DNA of 64,000 nt from Selenomonadales bacterium. Lineage in GTDB: Bacteria; Bacillota; Negativicutes; Selenomonadales; Selenomonadaceae. The stretch covers positions 1 through 64,000 of the forward strand of contig CAAGHH010000009.1 of NCBI GenBank assembly GCA_900769615.1, read 5' to 3'. The notes beneath the pieces are model-generated. The model worked only from the letters and a program-made list of their open reading frames with translations, searched no databases and was not told where the DNA came from. The translations under genes were made by a program, and so were the position numbers. Below are positions 15,283 through 24,162 of the stretch, in pieces (position 1 is the stretch's first letter; every line of letters begins with the position of its first letter).

Positions 15283-16710
15283 ATGTTAAAAAAGACAAAA
15301 ATTATTTGCACGCAGGGTCCAGCTACGGAAAAACCAGGGGTAGTTGAGGCGCTTATTGAAAACGGTATGAACTTGGCTCGGTTCAATTTTTCACATGGCG
15401 ACCATGAAGAACATTTGCGTCGTATCAATATGGTACGGGAAGCTGCCAAAAAGACGGGCAAAGTTATTTCGCTCGTGCTTGACACTAAAGGGCCTGAGAT
15501 GCGCTTAGGCGAATTTAAAGACGGCAAGGTTATGCTGGAAAAAGGCAATCAGTTCACGCTTACCTATGAAGATATCCCAGGTGATGAAACTCATGTTTCA
15601 GTAAATCATAAAGGCTTATATACCGAAGTAAAACCAGGTGATACTTTGTTATTGTCTGATGGTTTGGTTGCACTTAAAGTTGATGAAATAAAAGGCAAGG
15701 ATATCGTTACGACGATTCAGAACAGCGGTAAAATGAGCACGAAAAAACGTGTCGCAGCACCGGGCGTTTCTTTGGGCTTGCCACCAATTTCTGAGCAGGA
15801 TGCCAAGGATATTATTTTTGGCTGTGAGCAGGGGATGGATTTTGTAGCAGCGTCCTTTATTCAGCGTCCTTCAGATGTACTTGCTATTCGCAAGCTGATT
15901 GAAGAGCACAATGGTCATATGGAAATCATTCCGAAGATTGAAAATCTTGAAGGTGTTAATAACTTTGATGAGATTTTAGCAGTTTCAGATGGTATCATGG
16001 TTGCGCGTGGTGATCTTGGTGTTGAGGTTCCAGCTGAAGATGTACCACTTATTCAAAAGGAGATTATTCGCAAATGCAATAAGGCTGGCAAGCCGGTTAT
16101 CGTAGCTACGCAGATGCTAGAGTCGATGACGGATAACCCGCGTCCAACTCGGGCTGAGGTATCTGATGTTGGTAATGCTATCTTAGATGGTACTGACGCA
16201 ATTATGCTTTCGGGGGAGACGGCTTCTGGCAGCTATCCAGTAGAAGCAGTAGCAACTATGAATCGTATTGCTTGCCGCATTGAGCAGGCGCTTGAGTACA
16301 AGGATATGTTCGTTGAGCGCGGTATTGAACATTTGCAGTCGAGAACGCGGGCAGTGGCTCATGCTACGGTTCAGATGGCTTATGAACTGGATGCGCCGGC
16401 TATTATTACGCCGACTGACAGTGGTTATACAACAAAAGTTGTTTCGCGCTATCGGCCCAAAGCTGCTATCGTAGCTTATACGCCGCATGAAGAAGTTGTT
16501 CGTCAGCTGAATTTGCGTTGGGGAGTTTATCCAATTCTTGGTACGATGTGGCACGATGTTGATGAAATGATAACGAACTCAGCAGCTGCTGCGGTTAAAA
16601 ATGACTTTGTTAAACGTGGTGATATTACGATTATTACTTCGGGTATTAAATTACAGAGCCGTACTACGGTGGGTAATAATACGAATATGATTCGGGTATA
16701 TACAATCTAA
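15283..16710 (+). CDS. pyk: Pyruvate kinase
   Basis: The 475-residue protein converts phosphoenolpyruvate and ADP to pyruvate and ATP. N-terminal TKIICTQGPA and NLARFNFSHGDHEEH bind nucleotide and substrate. LDTKGPEMRLG starts the B domain, and the catalytic-lysine segment MEIIPKIEN and metal-binding VARGDLGVE follow. VATQMLESM and LSGETASGSYP complete the active site. The C-terminal allosteric domain is normal, without the additional phosphohistidine domain of Bacillus pyruvate kinase. The AGGTGGGG site lies nine bases before the ATG. It stands alone, with its own promoter, structured leader and terminator, apart from the gap operon 2.7 kb upstream. Confidence 0.98.
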   Translation: MLKKTKIICTQGPATEKPGVVEALIENGMNLARFNFSHGDHEEHLRRINMVREAAKKTGKVISLVLDTKGPEMRLGEFKDGKVMLEKGNQFTLTYEDIPGDETHVSVNHKGLYTEVKPGDTLLLSDGLVALKVDEIKGKDIVTTIQNSGKMSTKKRVAAPGVSLGLPPISEQDAKDIIFGCEQGMDFVAASFIQRPSDVLAIRKLIEEHNGHMEIIPKIENLEGVNNFDEILAVSDGIMVARGDLGVEVPAEDVPLIQKEIIRKCNKAGKPVIVATQMLESMTDNPRPTRAEVSDVGNAILDGTDAIMLSGETASGSYPVEAVATMNRIACRIEQALEYKDMFVERGIEHLQSRTRAVAHATVQMAYELDAPAIITPTDSGYTTKVVSRYRPKAAIVAYTPHEEVVRQLNLRWGVYPILGTMWHDVDEMITNSAAAAVKNDFVKRGDITIITSGIKLQSRTTVGNNTNMIRVYTI

Positions 16711-16727
16711 ATTTAATACGGATAGTA

Positions 16728-16779
16728 ACAGCTGCCAGTAGCAGGTCATATTCAGGCTTGTTGCTGGCAGCTGTTTTTT
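16728..16779 (+). terminator. pyk terminator
   Basis: The stem ACAGCTGCCAG/CTGGCAGCTGT, extendable by AGCA/TGTT-type pairs, is followed by TTTTT shortly after the pyk stop. Confidence 0.92.
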
Positions 16780-16808
16780 AGCAAGCTTTCCGGCAGTCAG
16801 ATATTATA

Positions 16809-16838
16809 TTGGCAAAAATTATCGGTTTGCGCTATAAT
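16809..16838 (+). promoter_or_regulatory. Promoter of the sugar isomerase-like gene
   Basis: -35 TTGGCA and a perfect -10 TATAAT are separated by 18 bases. Confidence 0.75.
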
Positions 16839-16851
16839 GTAAGTGTTTACA
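16838..16851 (+). promoter_or_regulatory. cre-like operator overlapping the start of transcription
   Basis: The palindrome TGTAAGTGTTTACA differs from the catabolite-responsive consensus TGWAANCGNTNWCA at one position (C to T). It begins at the last base of the -10, so a bound regulator would block the promoter. A similar element is at 59257. Confidence 0.5.
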
Positions 16852-16890
16852 ATGATAATAAATAAGTATAAACAGAAAAGAGGTCGCGTT

Positions 16891-17733
16891 ATGCAATTAG
16901 GAATAAGGCTGCATGATATTGCTTCAGGGGAACTTACCGATAGACTGGCAATGGCGAAAAAACAAGGCTTTACCTGTGGTCATTTGGCACTTACCAAGGT
17001 TTTAGCAAAGTACCCTGGTGATAAGGCCTTGACACCAGGCTTGGCGCTGTATTTAAAAAAACTTTTTGCCAAATTCAATATTGATGTGGCAGTTTTAGGC
17101 AATTATAAGAATCTGGCTAATCCTGATATTGAACAGCTAGCTAAAATTCAGCAAAGTTATTATGCCAATATCCGCTTTGCAGCACAGCTTGGTGCCGGTG
17201 TAGTTGGTACTGAAACTGGCGCGCCTAATAACACTTATGAGGAAGACACACCCGAAGGCCGCAGTGAAGAAGCTTTGGGAATATTTATTAAAAATTTGCG
17301 ACCGGTAGTAGCTTGTGCTGAAAAATATGGTGTTATTGTTGCGATTGAGCCAGTGTGCCGGCATATTGTTTATGATTCTAAGCGGGCATTAGCTGTACTA
17401 AGAGCAATTGATTCACCTAATTTGCAGATTATTTTTGACCCCGTAAATTTGTTAGGTCCGCATAATATAGCCAATAGAGCTGAGGTTATACGCACGGCGA
17501 TAGCTGATTTAAAGGACTATATAGCAGTAGTGCATTTAAAAGATTTTGTGATTAGTGATGATGGGCAAAAGCTGGTATCAGTTGCTTGTGGTAAGGGTAA
17601 GCTGGATTATACAGATATATTACGGTTTATTAAACAAGAAAAACCATATATCCATGTTACACTGGAAAACACCTTGCCAGAGAATGCAGTTGCGACTAGA
17701 GAATATATAGAAAATATATATGCTAAACTGTAA
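16891..17733 (+). CDS. Sugar phosphate isomerase/epimerase-type TIM barrel protein
   Basis: The 280-residue protein belongs to the xylose-isomerase-like / AP endonuclease 2 superfamily. The barrel's metal ligands can be followed: GTETGAP near residue 110, VAIEPVCRH near 150, IIFDPVNLL near 185, VVHLKDF near 215 and HVTLENTLPE near 255. Members isomerise or epimerise sugars or inositols; the substrate cannot be told from sequence. The ATG has AGAGGTC about nine bases upstream, and earlier in-frame ATGs lie inside the promoter-proximal palindrome. The gene has its own promoter and a cre-like site at the transcription start, which fits control by carbon source. Neighbours (pyk, secG) give no substrate clue. 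Confidence 0.75.
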   Translation: MQLGIRLHDIASGELTDRLAMAKKQGFTCGHLALTKVLAKYPGDKALTPGLALYLKKLFAKFNIDVAVLGNYKNLANPDIEQLAKIQQSYYANIRFAAQLGAGVVGTETGAPNNTYEEDTPEGRSEEALGIFIKNLRPVVACAEKYGVIVAIEPVCRHIVYDSKRALAVLRAIDSPNLQIIFDPVNLLGPHNIANRAEVIRTAIADLKDYIAVVHLKDFVISDDGQKLVSVACGKGKLDYTDILRFIKQEKPYIHVTLENTLPENAVATREYIENIYAKL

Positions 17734-17779
17734 TTAGGGTTAAATTTAGGTAAATAAAGCCGCATAACGGCAAGTTTTC

Positions 17780-17809
17780 TTGCAGTAACAAGTCTTTATA
17801 TGGTAAGAT
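17780..17809 (+). promoter_or_regulatory. Promoter of secG
   Basis: -35 TTGCAG and -10 TAAGAT are separated by 18 bases and lie 37 bases before the secG start. Confidence 0.5.
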
Positions 17810-17845
17810 AAAGTGGAAACTGTAATTAAAGGGAGGCTTACGTAC

Positions 17846-18076
17846 ATGTTGCTTACCGTTTTGATGATATTAGATGCATTGGTAGCAATCGTCCTAATTG
17901 CGTCTGTCTTAGGACAGGAAGCAAAATCCGCTGGTATGGGCGGTATGGGCGGCGGTGCCGATACGGTATTTTCAAGCAAGGCTCGTGGTATGGACGCATT
18001 ATTAGCACGGGTAACAGTGGTATTTGCGATTTTGTTTGCAGTAATTACGATTGTGATTGCCCGTATGACCAACTAA
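17846..18076 (+). CDS. secG: Protein translocase subunit SecG
   Basis: The 76-residue protein has two transmembrane segments (about 2-20 and 53-72) separated by a glycine-rich cytosolic loop (MGGMGGGADTVFSSKARGMDALLAR), which is the SecG pattern. It assists SecYE and SecA in protein export across the inner membrane. GGGAGG lies nine bases before the ATG; an upstream frame start is rejected. It leads the common Firmicute order secG-esterase-rnr-smpB, found here intact. Confidence 0.95.
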   Translation: MLLTVLMILDALVAIVLIASVLGQEAKSAGMGGMGGGADTVFSSKARGMDALLARVTVVFAILFAVITIVIARMTN

Positions 18077-18087
18077 TACCAAAAGGT

Positions 18088-18132
18088 AACGTTCCTGTTC
18101 TTCTGATTCAGAGCAGGGGCGTTTTGCTTTTT
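18088..18132 (+). terminator. Partial terminator after secG
   Basis: Arms AACGTTCCTG and CAGGGGCGTT (two G-T pairs) with a 16-base loop are followed by a T-rich stretch. It probably reduces, rather than stops, read-through into the esterase gene. Confidence 0.65.
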
Positions 18133-18151
18133 CTAAGGGGGTGTTAGGGAT

Positions 18152-18889
18152 ATGATATTAGCAGGAGCAGAGCCGTTTTTTTTACCTGGCGGTGAAAAGG
18201 GCGTGCTCTTAATTCATGGCTTTACGGGACTGCCAGCAGAACTGTTGTTAATGGGTGAGGCGTTAAATAAACAGGGGTTTACGGTATTAGGCGTTAGATT
18301 GGCTGGGCATGGTACGACCGTTGAAGATATGAGCCATATGACGTGGAATGATTGGATGGATTCGGTGCGAGATGGTTATGCGATACTTAGAGGCTGTTGT
18401 CAGGAAATTTCAGTAGCTGGTCATTCAATGGGCGGTTTATTGGCATTGCTTTTGTCAACAGAGCAGAAAATAGCTCGGGTAATTTCCATGGCAGCACCAA
18501 TTTTTGTAGCTGAGGAGCGAGGTCTGGCGGGATTGCCACCACGTGAGCTATGTACCGATCAATTTGTGCCAAAAGCCAGACGGTTGTTAAAGAATGTACC
18601 GCCAGCGGCTAATAAAAGTTACCGTAAAATGCCACTTTTAAGTATTCATGAACTGGTTACAATTATCGACAAGACTAAAGGCTGTATTGATGAGGTTACA
18701 GCACCAGTACTTATAATGCATAGCCGAGACGATCACACAGCGGCACCAAAGAGTGCTGAATATATTTATGAACATGTAAAAAGCAGTCAGAAACGTATTT
18801 TGTGGCTGAATAAATCAGGTCATATGCTGCCACTAAAGGGCGAGCGGGATCTGGTATTTAGTGAGGCAGCTGCCTTCCTGCAACAGTAA
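18152..18889 (+). CDS. Carboxylesterase of the alpha/beta hydrolase family
   Basis: The 245-residue protein resembles the Est30-type carboxylesterases encoded next to secG and rnr in many Firmicutes. The oxyanion-hole HGFTG is at residue 22, the nucleophile Ser92 lies in GHSMGG, Asp193 or 194 in HSRDDHTAAP, and His224 in KSGHMLPL. No signal peptide is seen, so it is cytosolic. These enzymes cleave short-chain esters in vitro; the natural substrate is not known. AGGGGGTG precedes the ATG. The order secG-esterase-rnr-smpB suggests co-transcription. Confidence 0.9.
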   Translation: MILAGAEPFFLPGGEKGVLLIHGFTGLPAELLLMGEALNKQGFTVLGVRLAGHGTTVEDMSHMTWNDWMDSVRDGYAILRGCCQEISVAGHSMGGLLALLLSTEQKIARVISMAAPIFVAEERGLAGLPPRELCTDQFVPKARRLLKNVPPAANKSYRKMPLLSIHELVTIIDKTKGCIDEVTAPVLIMHSRDDHTAAPKSAEYIYEHVKSSQKRILWLNKSGHMLPLKGERDLVFSEAAAFLQQ

Positions 18890-18940
18890 GATGAACGAAA
18901 ATGCAGGTAAAACGAATTTTTAGCAATGGAGAAAAAACGT

Positions 18941-21445
18941 ATGGAATTGAAAGCAAAAATTATTGAGGGACGGTTGTCGATGACAGCTAAGGGCTTTGGT
19001 TTTGTTATTCCGGATGAACGGGAAACGGATGAAGATACTGATGTATTTGTACCACCACAGTATATAGGTTCAGCTATGCATGGTGACAGAGTAGCTGTAA
19101 AGGCTGTGCCAGCCACGGAAGAAGGCCGGTCACGGGAAGGTGAAATAATTGAGGTATTGGAACGGGCCAATGAAAAAATTGTTGGGACGTTTGAAAGCAG
19201 CAGGAATTTTGGTTTTGTGACGCCTGATAATACGAAACTTAACCATGATATTTTTGTGCATCACAAGAACTTCAATGGGGCTAAAACTGGCAGCAAAGTA
19301 GTGGTAAAGGTAACTAAATGGCCGGAGGGGCATCGCAATGCAGAAGGAACCGTTGTTGAAGTATTAGGTAAGAGCGGGGCACCGGGCGTAGATATACTAT
19401 CAGTAATGCGGCAATACGATTTAGATGAGAAATTTCCTGAGGCAGTGCAACAGGCAGCTAGCGCCATGGAAGAAAATCCTGCCCCTAATGAATATGAAGG
19501 GCGTGCCGATAGGCGTGATTTGCCGATTGTAACGGTTGATGGCGAGGATTCAAAAGACCTTGATGATGGTGTGTATGCGCGCAAAAATGCTGATGGTTCG
19601 TATTTTTTAGGTGTTTATATTGCTGATGTCAGCTGGTATGTAAGAGAAAATCAGCCACTAGATCGAGAAGCTTATGAGCGCGGGACCAGTGTTTATCTAG
19701 TTGATAGAGTAGTGCCAATGCTCCCGAAGGAGTTGTCTAATGGCATTTGCAGTCTTAATGCTGGTGTCGATCGGCTGTCGATGGCTTGTGAAATGCAAAT
19801 ATCGGCTGAGGGTGAAGTTACTAGCTATGAAATTTTGCCGACAGTGATTCATGTTTATCGTCGTTTGACTTACAATATTGTAAATAAAGTGCTCGTTGAT
19901 AAAGCTGAGCCATTTGTTTCTGATAATGAAGATATTAAGGCAATGCTTATGAACTTGGCTGAGCTTAGAAATATTTTAAAGGCTAAGCGCCATCGCCGCG
20001 GTTCAATTGATTTTGAAGTGCCGGAAGTCAAGGTGAAGCTAGATGAAAATGGACACCCGGTAGCGCTCATCAAGCGGGAAGGCTCACTAGCTGAATCAAT
20101 TATCGAAGAATGTATGCTTATTGCTAATGAAACGGTTGCTAAGCACATGGATAATAAACAGCTTCCTTTTATGTATCGGGTGCATGAACAGCCGTCAGAA
20201 GAAAAAATAGAACGCCTGAACAATCTTTTAGCAGCCTTTGGTCTATTTGTAAGACAGGATGAAGCTGGACAAATAAAACCGATGGATGTACAAAGGGTAT
20301 TAGCGAAAGTGGAAGGACGACCGGAAGAAAGCATAATAAGCACTGTAGCTTTGCGTTCGATGCAGCAGGCTAGGTATTCAGAGCAAAGCCTGGGGCATTT
20401 TGGTTTAGCGGCGCGTTATTATACGCATTTTACTTCGCCTATACGCCGTTATCCGGATTTGATTGTGCATAGATTGCTGCGGGAAACTTTTGCAACAGGC
20501 TCAATACCAGTTGAGCGGCAGGAAAAATTGCGGTCACTGCTGCCGGAGATAGCGGATCATTCATCGGAAAGAGAACGGCTAGCGATTGAAGCGGAACGTG
20601 AAACCACTGACATGAAAAAGATTGAATATATGGCTGATTATGTGGGGGAAGAATTCACGGGTGTCATAAGTGGCGTGACGGCGTTTGGCCTTTTTATTGA
20701 GCTCGATAATGGAGTAGAAGGGCTAGTGCATGTGTCAACCATGACTAATGATTTTTACGAGTATGTAGAAGAACAATTTGCGATGGTTGGTGAACATACA
20801 CAGCAAAAATATCGTTTGGGTGATGAAGTTGAAGTTCTCTTGGTGAGAGCCAATATTGAAGAACGTAATCTTGATTTTGTGTTAAAGGATAATGGCGCTG
20901 GCGATCCACTGGCTATGAAAAATGCTGGTCGCAGTGCCGCTCGTGGCAGCAAAGCCGCATCAGCTGTTAAGGCAAATAAAAATAATAAAGTGGCTAAAGA
21001 AAATAACCGCCATCGTGGCAGCACCGAACGGGGTTATAAGAGCAAGGTTAAGAAACCGTCAAAAAAACAGGAAAAGCTTACTGGCAGTGATGTTGTAGCA
21101 AATGTATTAGCTAATCCGTTGAAACCTGGTAAAAAGGATGGCAGCCGCCATAAAGCGGGCAAGTCGCCGAAACAATTACCATTAAAGGCAGAAGGACGGA
21201 TAGAAAAAGCTGGTCTTAAAGAAAATCGCAGCCGGAATCGTGAAGAACGGCGCAATGGCAGCAGCTATCATCGGGTTTATGTGACTGGTCTTAACAATGC
21301 TGTTTGGCCAGATCCGCCGGGATACCGTGAGCGCAAGGAGCGGGAAGAAAAAGCATCAGCCCAAAAGGAAAAACAGGCTAGAGCACCTAAGCATCGTCCA
21401 CGGCCACATCGCAAGACAGAGGGCGGCACGGGTAATAGTAAATAA
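18941..21445 (+). CDS. rnr: Ribonuclease R
   Basis: The 834-residue 3'-to-5' exoribonuclease degrades structured RNA and takes part in trans-translation with SmpB and tmRNA. Cold-shock-type OB domains cover about 1-145 (TAKGFGFVIPDE, RNFGFVTPDN), and the catalytic RNB domain follows. Metal-binding aspartates are in DGEDSKDLDDGVYAR, and HFTSPIRRYPDLIVHR closes the domain. The S1 domain (EFTGVISGVTAFGLFIEL) lies near 565-650. A lysine-rich, low-complexity tail of over 140 residues follows, longer than in many relatives. GGAG lies nine bases before the ATG at 18941; the ATG at 18926 has no ribosome site. smpB follows by 30 bases. Confidence 0.96.
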   Translation: MELKAKIIEGRLSMTAKGFGFVIPDERETDEDTDVFVPPQYIGSAMHGDRVAVKAVPATEEGRSREGEIIEVLERANEKIVGTFESSRNFGFVTPDNTKLNHDIFVHHKNFNGAKTGSKVVVKVTKWPEGHRNAEGTVVEVLGKSGAPGVDILSVMRQYDLDEKFPEAVQQAASAMEENPAPNEYEGRADRRDLPIVTVDGEDSKDLDDGVYARKNADGSYFLGVYIADVSWYVRENQPLDREAYERGTSVYLVDRVVPMLPKELSNGICSLNAGVDRLSMACEMQISAEGEVTSYEILPTVIHVYRRLTYNIVNKVLVDKAEPFVSDNEDIKAMLMNLAELRNILKAKRHRRGSIDFEVPEVKVKLDENGHPVALIKREGSLAESIIEECMLIANETVAKHMDNKQLPFMYRVHEQPSEEKIERLNNLLAAFGLFVRQDEAGQIKPMDVQRVLAKVEGRPEESIISTVALRSMQQARYSEQSLGHFGLAARYYTHFTSPIRRYPDLIVHRLLRETFATGSIPVERQEKLRSLLPEIADHSSERERLAIEAERETTDMKKIEYMADYVGEEFTGVISGVTAFGLFIELDNGVEGLVHVSTMTNDFYEYVEEQFAMVGEHTQQKYRLGDEVEVLLVRANIEERNLDFVLKDNGAGDPLAMKNAGRSAARGSKAASAVKANKNNKVAKENNRHRGSTERGYKSKVKKPSKKQEKLTGSDVVANVLANPLKPGKKDGSRHKAGKSPKQLPLKAEGRIEKAGLKENRSRNREERRNGSSYHRVYVTGLNNAVWPDPPGYRERKEREEKASAQKEKQARAPKHRPRPHRKTEGGTGNSK

Positions 21446-21475
21446 AGTTGCTTTATTAATTGCAAGGTGATAAAA

Positions 21476-21949
21476 ATGGGCAAAAAAAATGCTGGGGTTA
21501 AGATTGCCTGCGAAAATCGCAAGGCACGACATGATTATTTTATCCACGAAGCTTATGAAGCCGGACTGGAATTGCATGGTACCGAGGTGAAATCATTGCG
21601 GGCGGGCAAAGCTAATCTCAAGGATAGTTATGCCGTTATTAAAAATGGTGAAGTTTTTGTTGAGAACATGCATATCAGTCCGTATGAACAAGGGAATATA
21701 TTTAATCATGATCCCTTAAGACCACGTAAACTTTTGATGCATAAAGCCGAAATATTAAAGCTTTTAGGCAAAACTAAGGAAAAAGGTTTTACGCTGGTAC
21801 CATTAAAAATATATTTTAAGCAAGGGCGAGCTAAATTGGAACTGGCACTGGCATCAGGCAAGCACAATTATGATAAACGTCAGTCGCTTCAGGCCAAAGC
21901 AGCTAAACGAGAAGTAGAGCGGGCATTAAAAGAGCGGCAACGCTATTGA
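21476..21949 (+). CDS. smpB: SsrA-binding protein SmpB
   Basis: The 157-residue protein binds tmRNA and brings it to stalled ribosomes. ENRKARHDYFIHEAYEAGLEL is close to the family N terminus, followed by GTEVKSLRAGKANLKDSYA, MHISPYEQGN and PLKIYFKQGRAKLELALASGK. The basic C-terminal tail KRQSLQAKAAKREVERALKE enters the decoding centre in known structures. AAGGTGA precedes the ATG; an upstream in-frame GTG overlaps that site. It sits directly after rnr, whose product works in the same pathway. No tmRNA gene is seen in this window. Confidence 0.97.
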   Translation: MGKKNAGVKIACENRKARHDYFIHEAYEAGLELHGTEVKSLRAGKANLKDSYAVIKNGEVFVENMHISPYEQGNIFNHDPLRPRKLLMHKAEILKLLGKTKEKGFTLVPLKIYFKQGRAKLELALASGKHNYDKRQSLQAKAAKREVERALKERQRY

Positions 21950-21973
21950 TTGACGTATTTTGGAGATGTGGTT

Positions 21974-23314
21974 ATGAATGATTCAAGCGAGATGAAGCGG
22001 GGTCTGAAAAATCGTCATTTACAGATGATTGCCCTGGGAGGAGCTATTGGCACAGGTCTGTTTTATGGCTCAGCTTCGACGATAGCCTTGGCGGGACCAG
22101 CCGTCATGTTATCGTATTTAATAGGCGGCGTGGTGATTTTTTTCATCATGCGAATGTTAGGCGAAATGGCGGTGGATGAGCCTGTATCAGGGTCATTCAG
22201 CTATTATGCGACGAAATACTGGGGCAAGTTTCCTGGTTTTTTGTCTGGCTGGAACTATTGGTTTAACTATGTGCTGGTTTCTATGGCAGAACTTACGGCT
22301 GTGGGAATATATATGCAGTTTTGGTATCCTGATATGCCACAATGGATTGCCGCGCTTGTCTGCTTGGTAGTGATTACAGCGGTAAATCTTATAAATGTAC
22401 GGCTATATGGTGAATTTGAATTTTGGATGGCATTAGTTAAGATATCGGCCATTGTCTTGATGATTGTTTTAGGACTGTGTTTGCTTTTTGGCAGCGGTCA
22501 GCCATTCCCGGATAATATTAGCAATATTTGGCAAAATGGTGGTTTTATGCCCAATGGCTGGTGGGGATTGGCCCTTTCGATTACGGTAGTAATGTTTTCT
22601 TTTGGCGGTATCGAGCTCATCGGAATAACCGCTGGTGAAGCTGAAAATCCGGATCATACGATACCTAAAGCTATTAATCAGGTCATTTGGCGTATTTTGA
22701 TTTTTTATGTTGGTACGATGGCGGTGCTGATGGCATTATGGCCGTGGAATAAAGTTGGTATGGAGGCAAGTCCTTTTGTACAAATATTTTCTAACGTAGG
22801 CGTGCCAGCAGCTGCCCATATTTTAAATTTTGTTGTTTTAACCGCAGCAGTTTCAGTGTATAATTCAGCTATTTACAGTAATAGCCGGATGCTCTATGGA
22901 TTAGCCATGAAAAATGAAGCACCTGAATTTTTGGGCAAGCTCTCCAAGCGTGGGGTGCCAGTCAATGGCATATTTGTTTCGTCAGGTATAACCTTGCTTT
23001 GCGTAGCTTTAAATTATTTCTTTCCAGGCAAGGTGTTTATGGTGCTGATGTCAGTAGCGACTATAGCAGCAACCATCAGCTGGATGACGATTACGATAAC
23101 GCATTTGAAATTTCGAGCTAAATGTTTAGCTCAAGGCAAGGCTACAAAGTTTAAATCACCATTTTATCCGGTGATAAATTATATTTGTATGGCATTTTTG
23201 CTTGGTGTTTGGGGCTTTATGACTCAAATAGAGGATATGAAGCTGGCGGTTATCATATTGCCAATTTGGCTGCTTTTGCTTTGGCTGGGCTATAAAATTA
23301 AAGGCGAAAAATAA
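21974..23314 (+). CDS. Amino-acid permease of the APC superfamily
   Basis: The 446-residue inner-membrane protein has about 12 hydrophobic segments and the AAT-subfamily start RGLKNRHLQMIALGGAIGTGLFYGSA, quoted in parts. EPVSGSFSYYATKYWG follows, then FGGIELIGITAGEAENPDHTIPKAINQV near 210-235. This is the pattern of proton-coupled amino-acid importers (GABA, D-alanine/D-serine/glycine or aromatic permeases). The substrate cannot be assigned. GGAG lies nine bases before the ATG at 21974; an earlier TTG adjoining the smpB stop is rejected. Only 24 bases separate it from smpB, so read-through is likely. Confidence 0.9.
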   Translation: MNDSSEMKRGLKNRHLQMIALGGAIGTGLFYGSASTIALAGPAVMLSYLIGGVVIFFIMRMLGEMAVDEPVSGSFSYYATKYWGKFPGFLSGWNYWFNYVLVSMAELTAVGIYMQFWYPDMPQWIAALVCLVVITAVNLINVRLYGEFEFWMALVKISAIVLMIVLGLCLLFGSGQPFPDNISNIWQNGGFMPNGWWGLALSITVVMFSFGGIELIGITAGEAENPDHTIPKAINQVIWRILIFYVGTMAVLMALWPWNKVGMEASPFVQIFSNVGVPAAAHILNFVVLTAAVSVYNSAIYSNSRMLYGLAMKNEAPEFLGKLSKRGVPVNGIFVSSGITLLCVALNYFFPGKVFMVLMSVATIAATISWMTITITHLKFRAKCLAQGKATKFKSPFYPVINYICMAFLLGVWGFMTQIEDMKLAVIILPIWLLLLWLGYKIKGEK

Positions 23315-23325
23315 TCATAAAATAA

Positions 23326-23364
23326 AAATGACTATGCTAAACAGCTAATTTAGCATAGTCATTT
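23326..23364. terminator. Bidirectional terminator between permease and cheB
   Basis: A perfect 16-bp stem (AAATGACTATGCTAAA and complement) with a short loop lies between convergent stops. Its A- and T-rich ends serve both strands. Confidence 0.92.
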
Positions 23365-23371
23365 GTGCTTT

Positions 23372-23974
23372 TTAGGCAGGGTGTACCAGTTCAGTAATAG
23401 CGGTTGCCATATCCGCTAGCGGAACTTGTTTTTCCACAGCGCCTAATTCAAAAGCACTTTTTGGCATACCGTAGACGACGCAAGATGCCTCATCTTGACC
23501 CAAAGTGCGGGAACCATGCTGGCGCATATTAAGCAGACCAGTGGCTCCGTCATGCCCCATACCCGTTAAAATTACGCCTAAGGCGTTGCTGCCAATTTCA
23601 CTGGCAACGGTGTTAAAAAGAACGTCGGCGGCTGGGCAGACACTATGTACCGGCAGACCGGCTTTACAATTTAAATGCAAACGGCCATTTATGTTCTTTA
23701 CGGTCATGTGTTTGCCACCTGGCGCAATATAAATGTGATCAGGCTGGATAACATCACCGTTAACAGCCTCGGTGGCGGTTAATACACAGTCATTATCAAG
23801 GCGTTTAGCAAACAGTTTAGAAAAATATGCCGGTATATGCTGGACTACGACAATGCCCGGCATTGGTGGACGCAGTCTGGTCAGTACCTGGGTCAGGGCT
23901 TCAGTTCCGCCAGTTGAAGCTGCGATAGCAATTAGTTTGATTTCCTTAGTTGCTGGAATATTGGTATTTGGCAT
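23372..23974 (-). CDS. cheB: CheB-type methylesterase domain protein without receiver
   Basis: The 200-residue protein is only the catalytic domain of the chemotaxis methylesterase. Ser20 lies in AASTGGTEAL, His46 in VVQHIPAYFSK, and the aspartate in GMGHDGATG, forming the CheB triad; GGKHM and GMPKSAFELGAV are also conserved. CheB normally has an N-terminal receiver phosphorylated by CheA; here the start lies right at the domain border with GAGAGAGGG about ten bases upstream, so no receiver is encoded. It would remove methyl esters or deamidate glutamines on chemoreceptors without phospho-control. No cheR lies beside it. Confidence 0.9.
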   Translation of the reverse strand: MPNTNIPATKEIKLIAIAASTGGTEALTQVLTRLRPPMPGIVVVQHIPAYFSKLFAKRLDNDCVLTATEAVNGDVIQPDHIYIAPGGKHMTVKNINGRLHLNCKAGLPVHSVCPAADVLFNTVASEIGSNALGVILTGMGHDGATGLLNMRQHGSRTLGQDEASCVVYGMPKSAFELGAVEKQVPLADMATAITELVHPA

Positions 23975-24162
23975 ACTAAAAAAGCCCTCTCTCTTGAGTT
24001 TTGTAAATAAAGCAAATAGACAAACTGCCTTATTCTAGTATAAATAAAATATAATAAAAAGACAAATGTTCCTTTGCCGTGAGTTTTAGTTAAAAGCAGG
24101 AAAAATAATTTAGGTGTTGAATACTAAATTAAGGTAATGTAGTTTAGGGAAAGGATGTTTTT

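Noticed and set aside
18926..18940. ATG at 18926 as the rnr start
   Set aside because: It has no ribosome site, and the GGAG used by the ATG at 18941 lies inside this extension.
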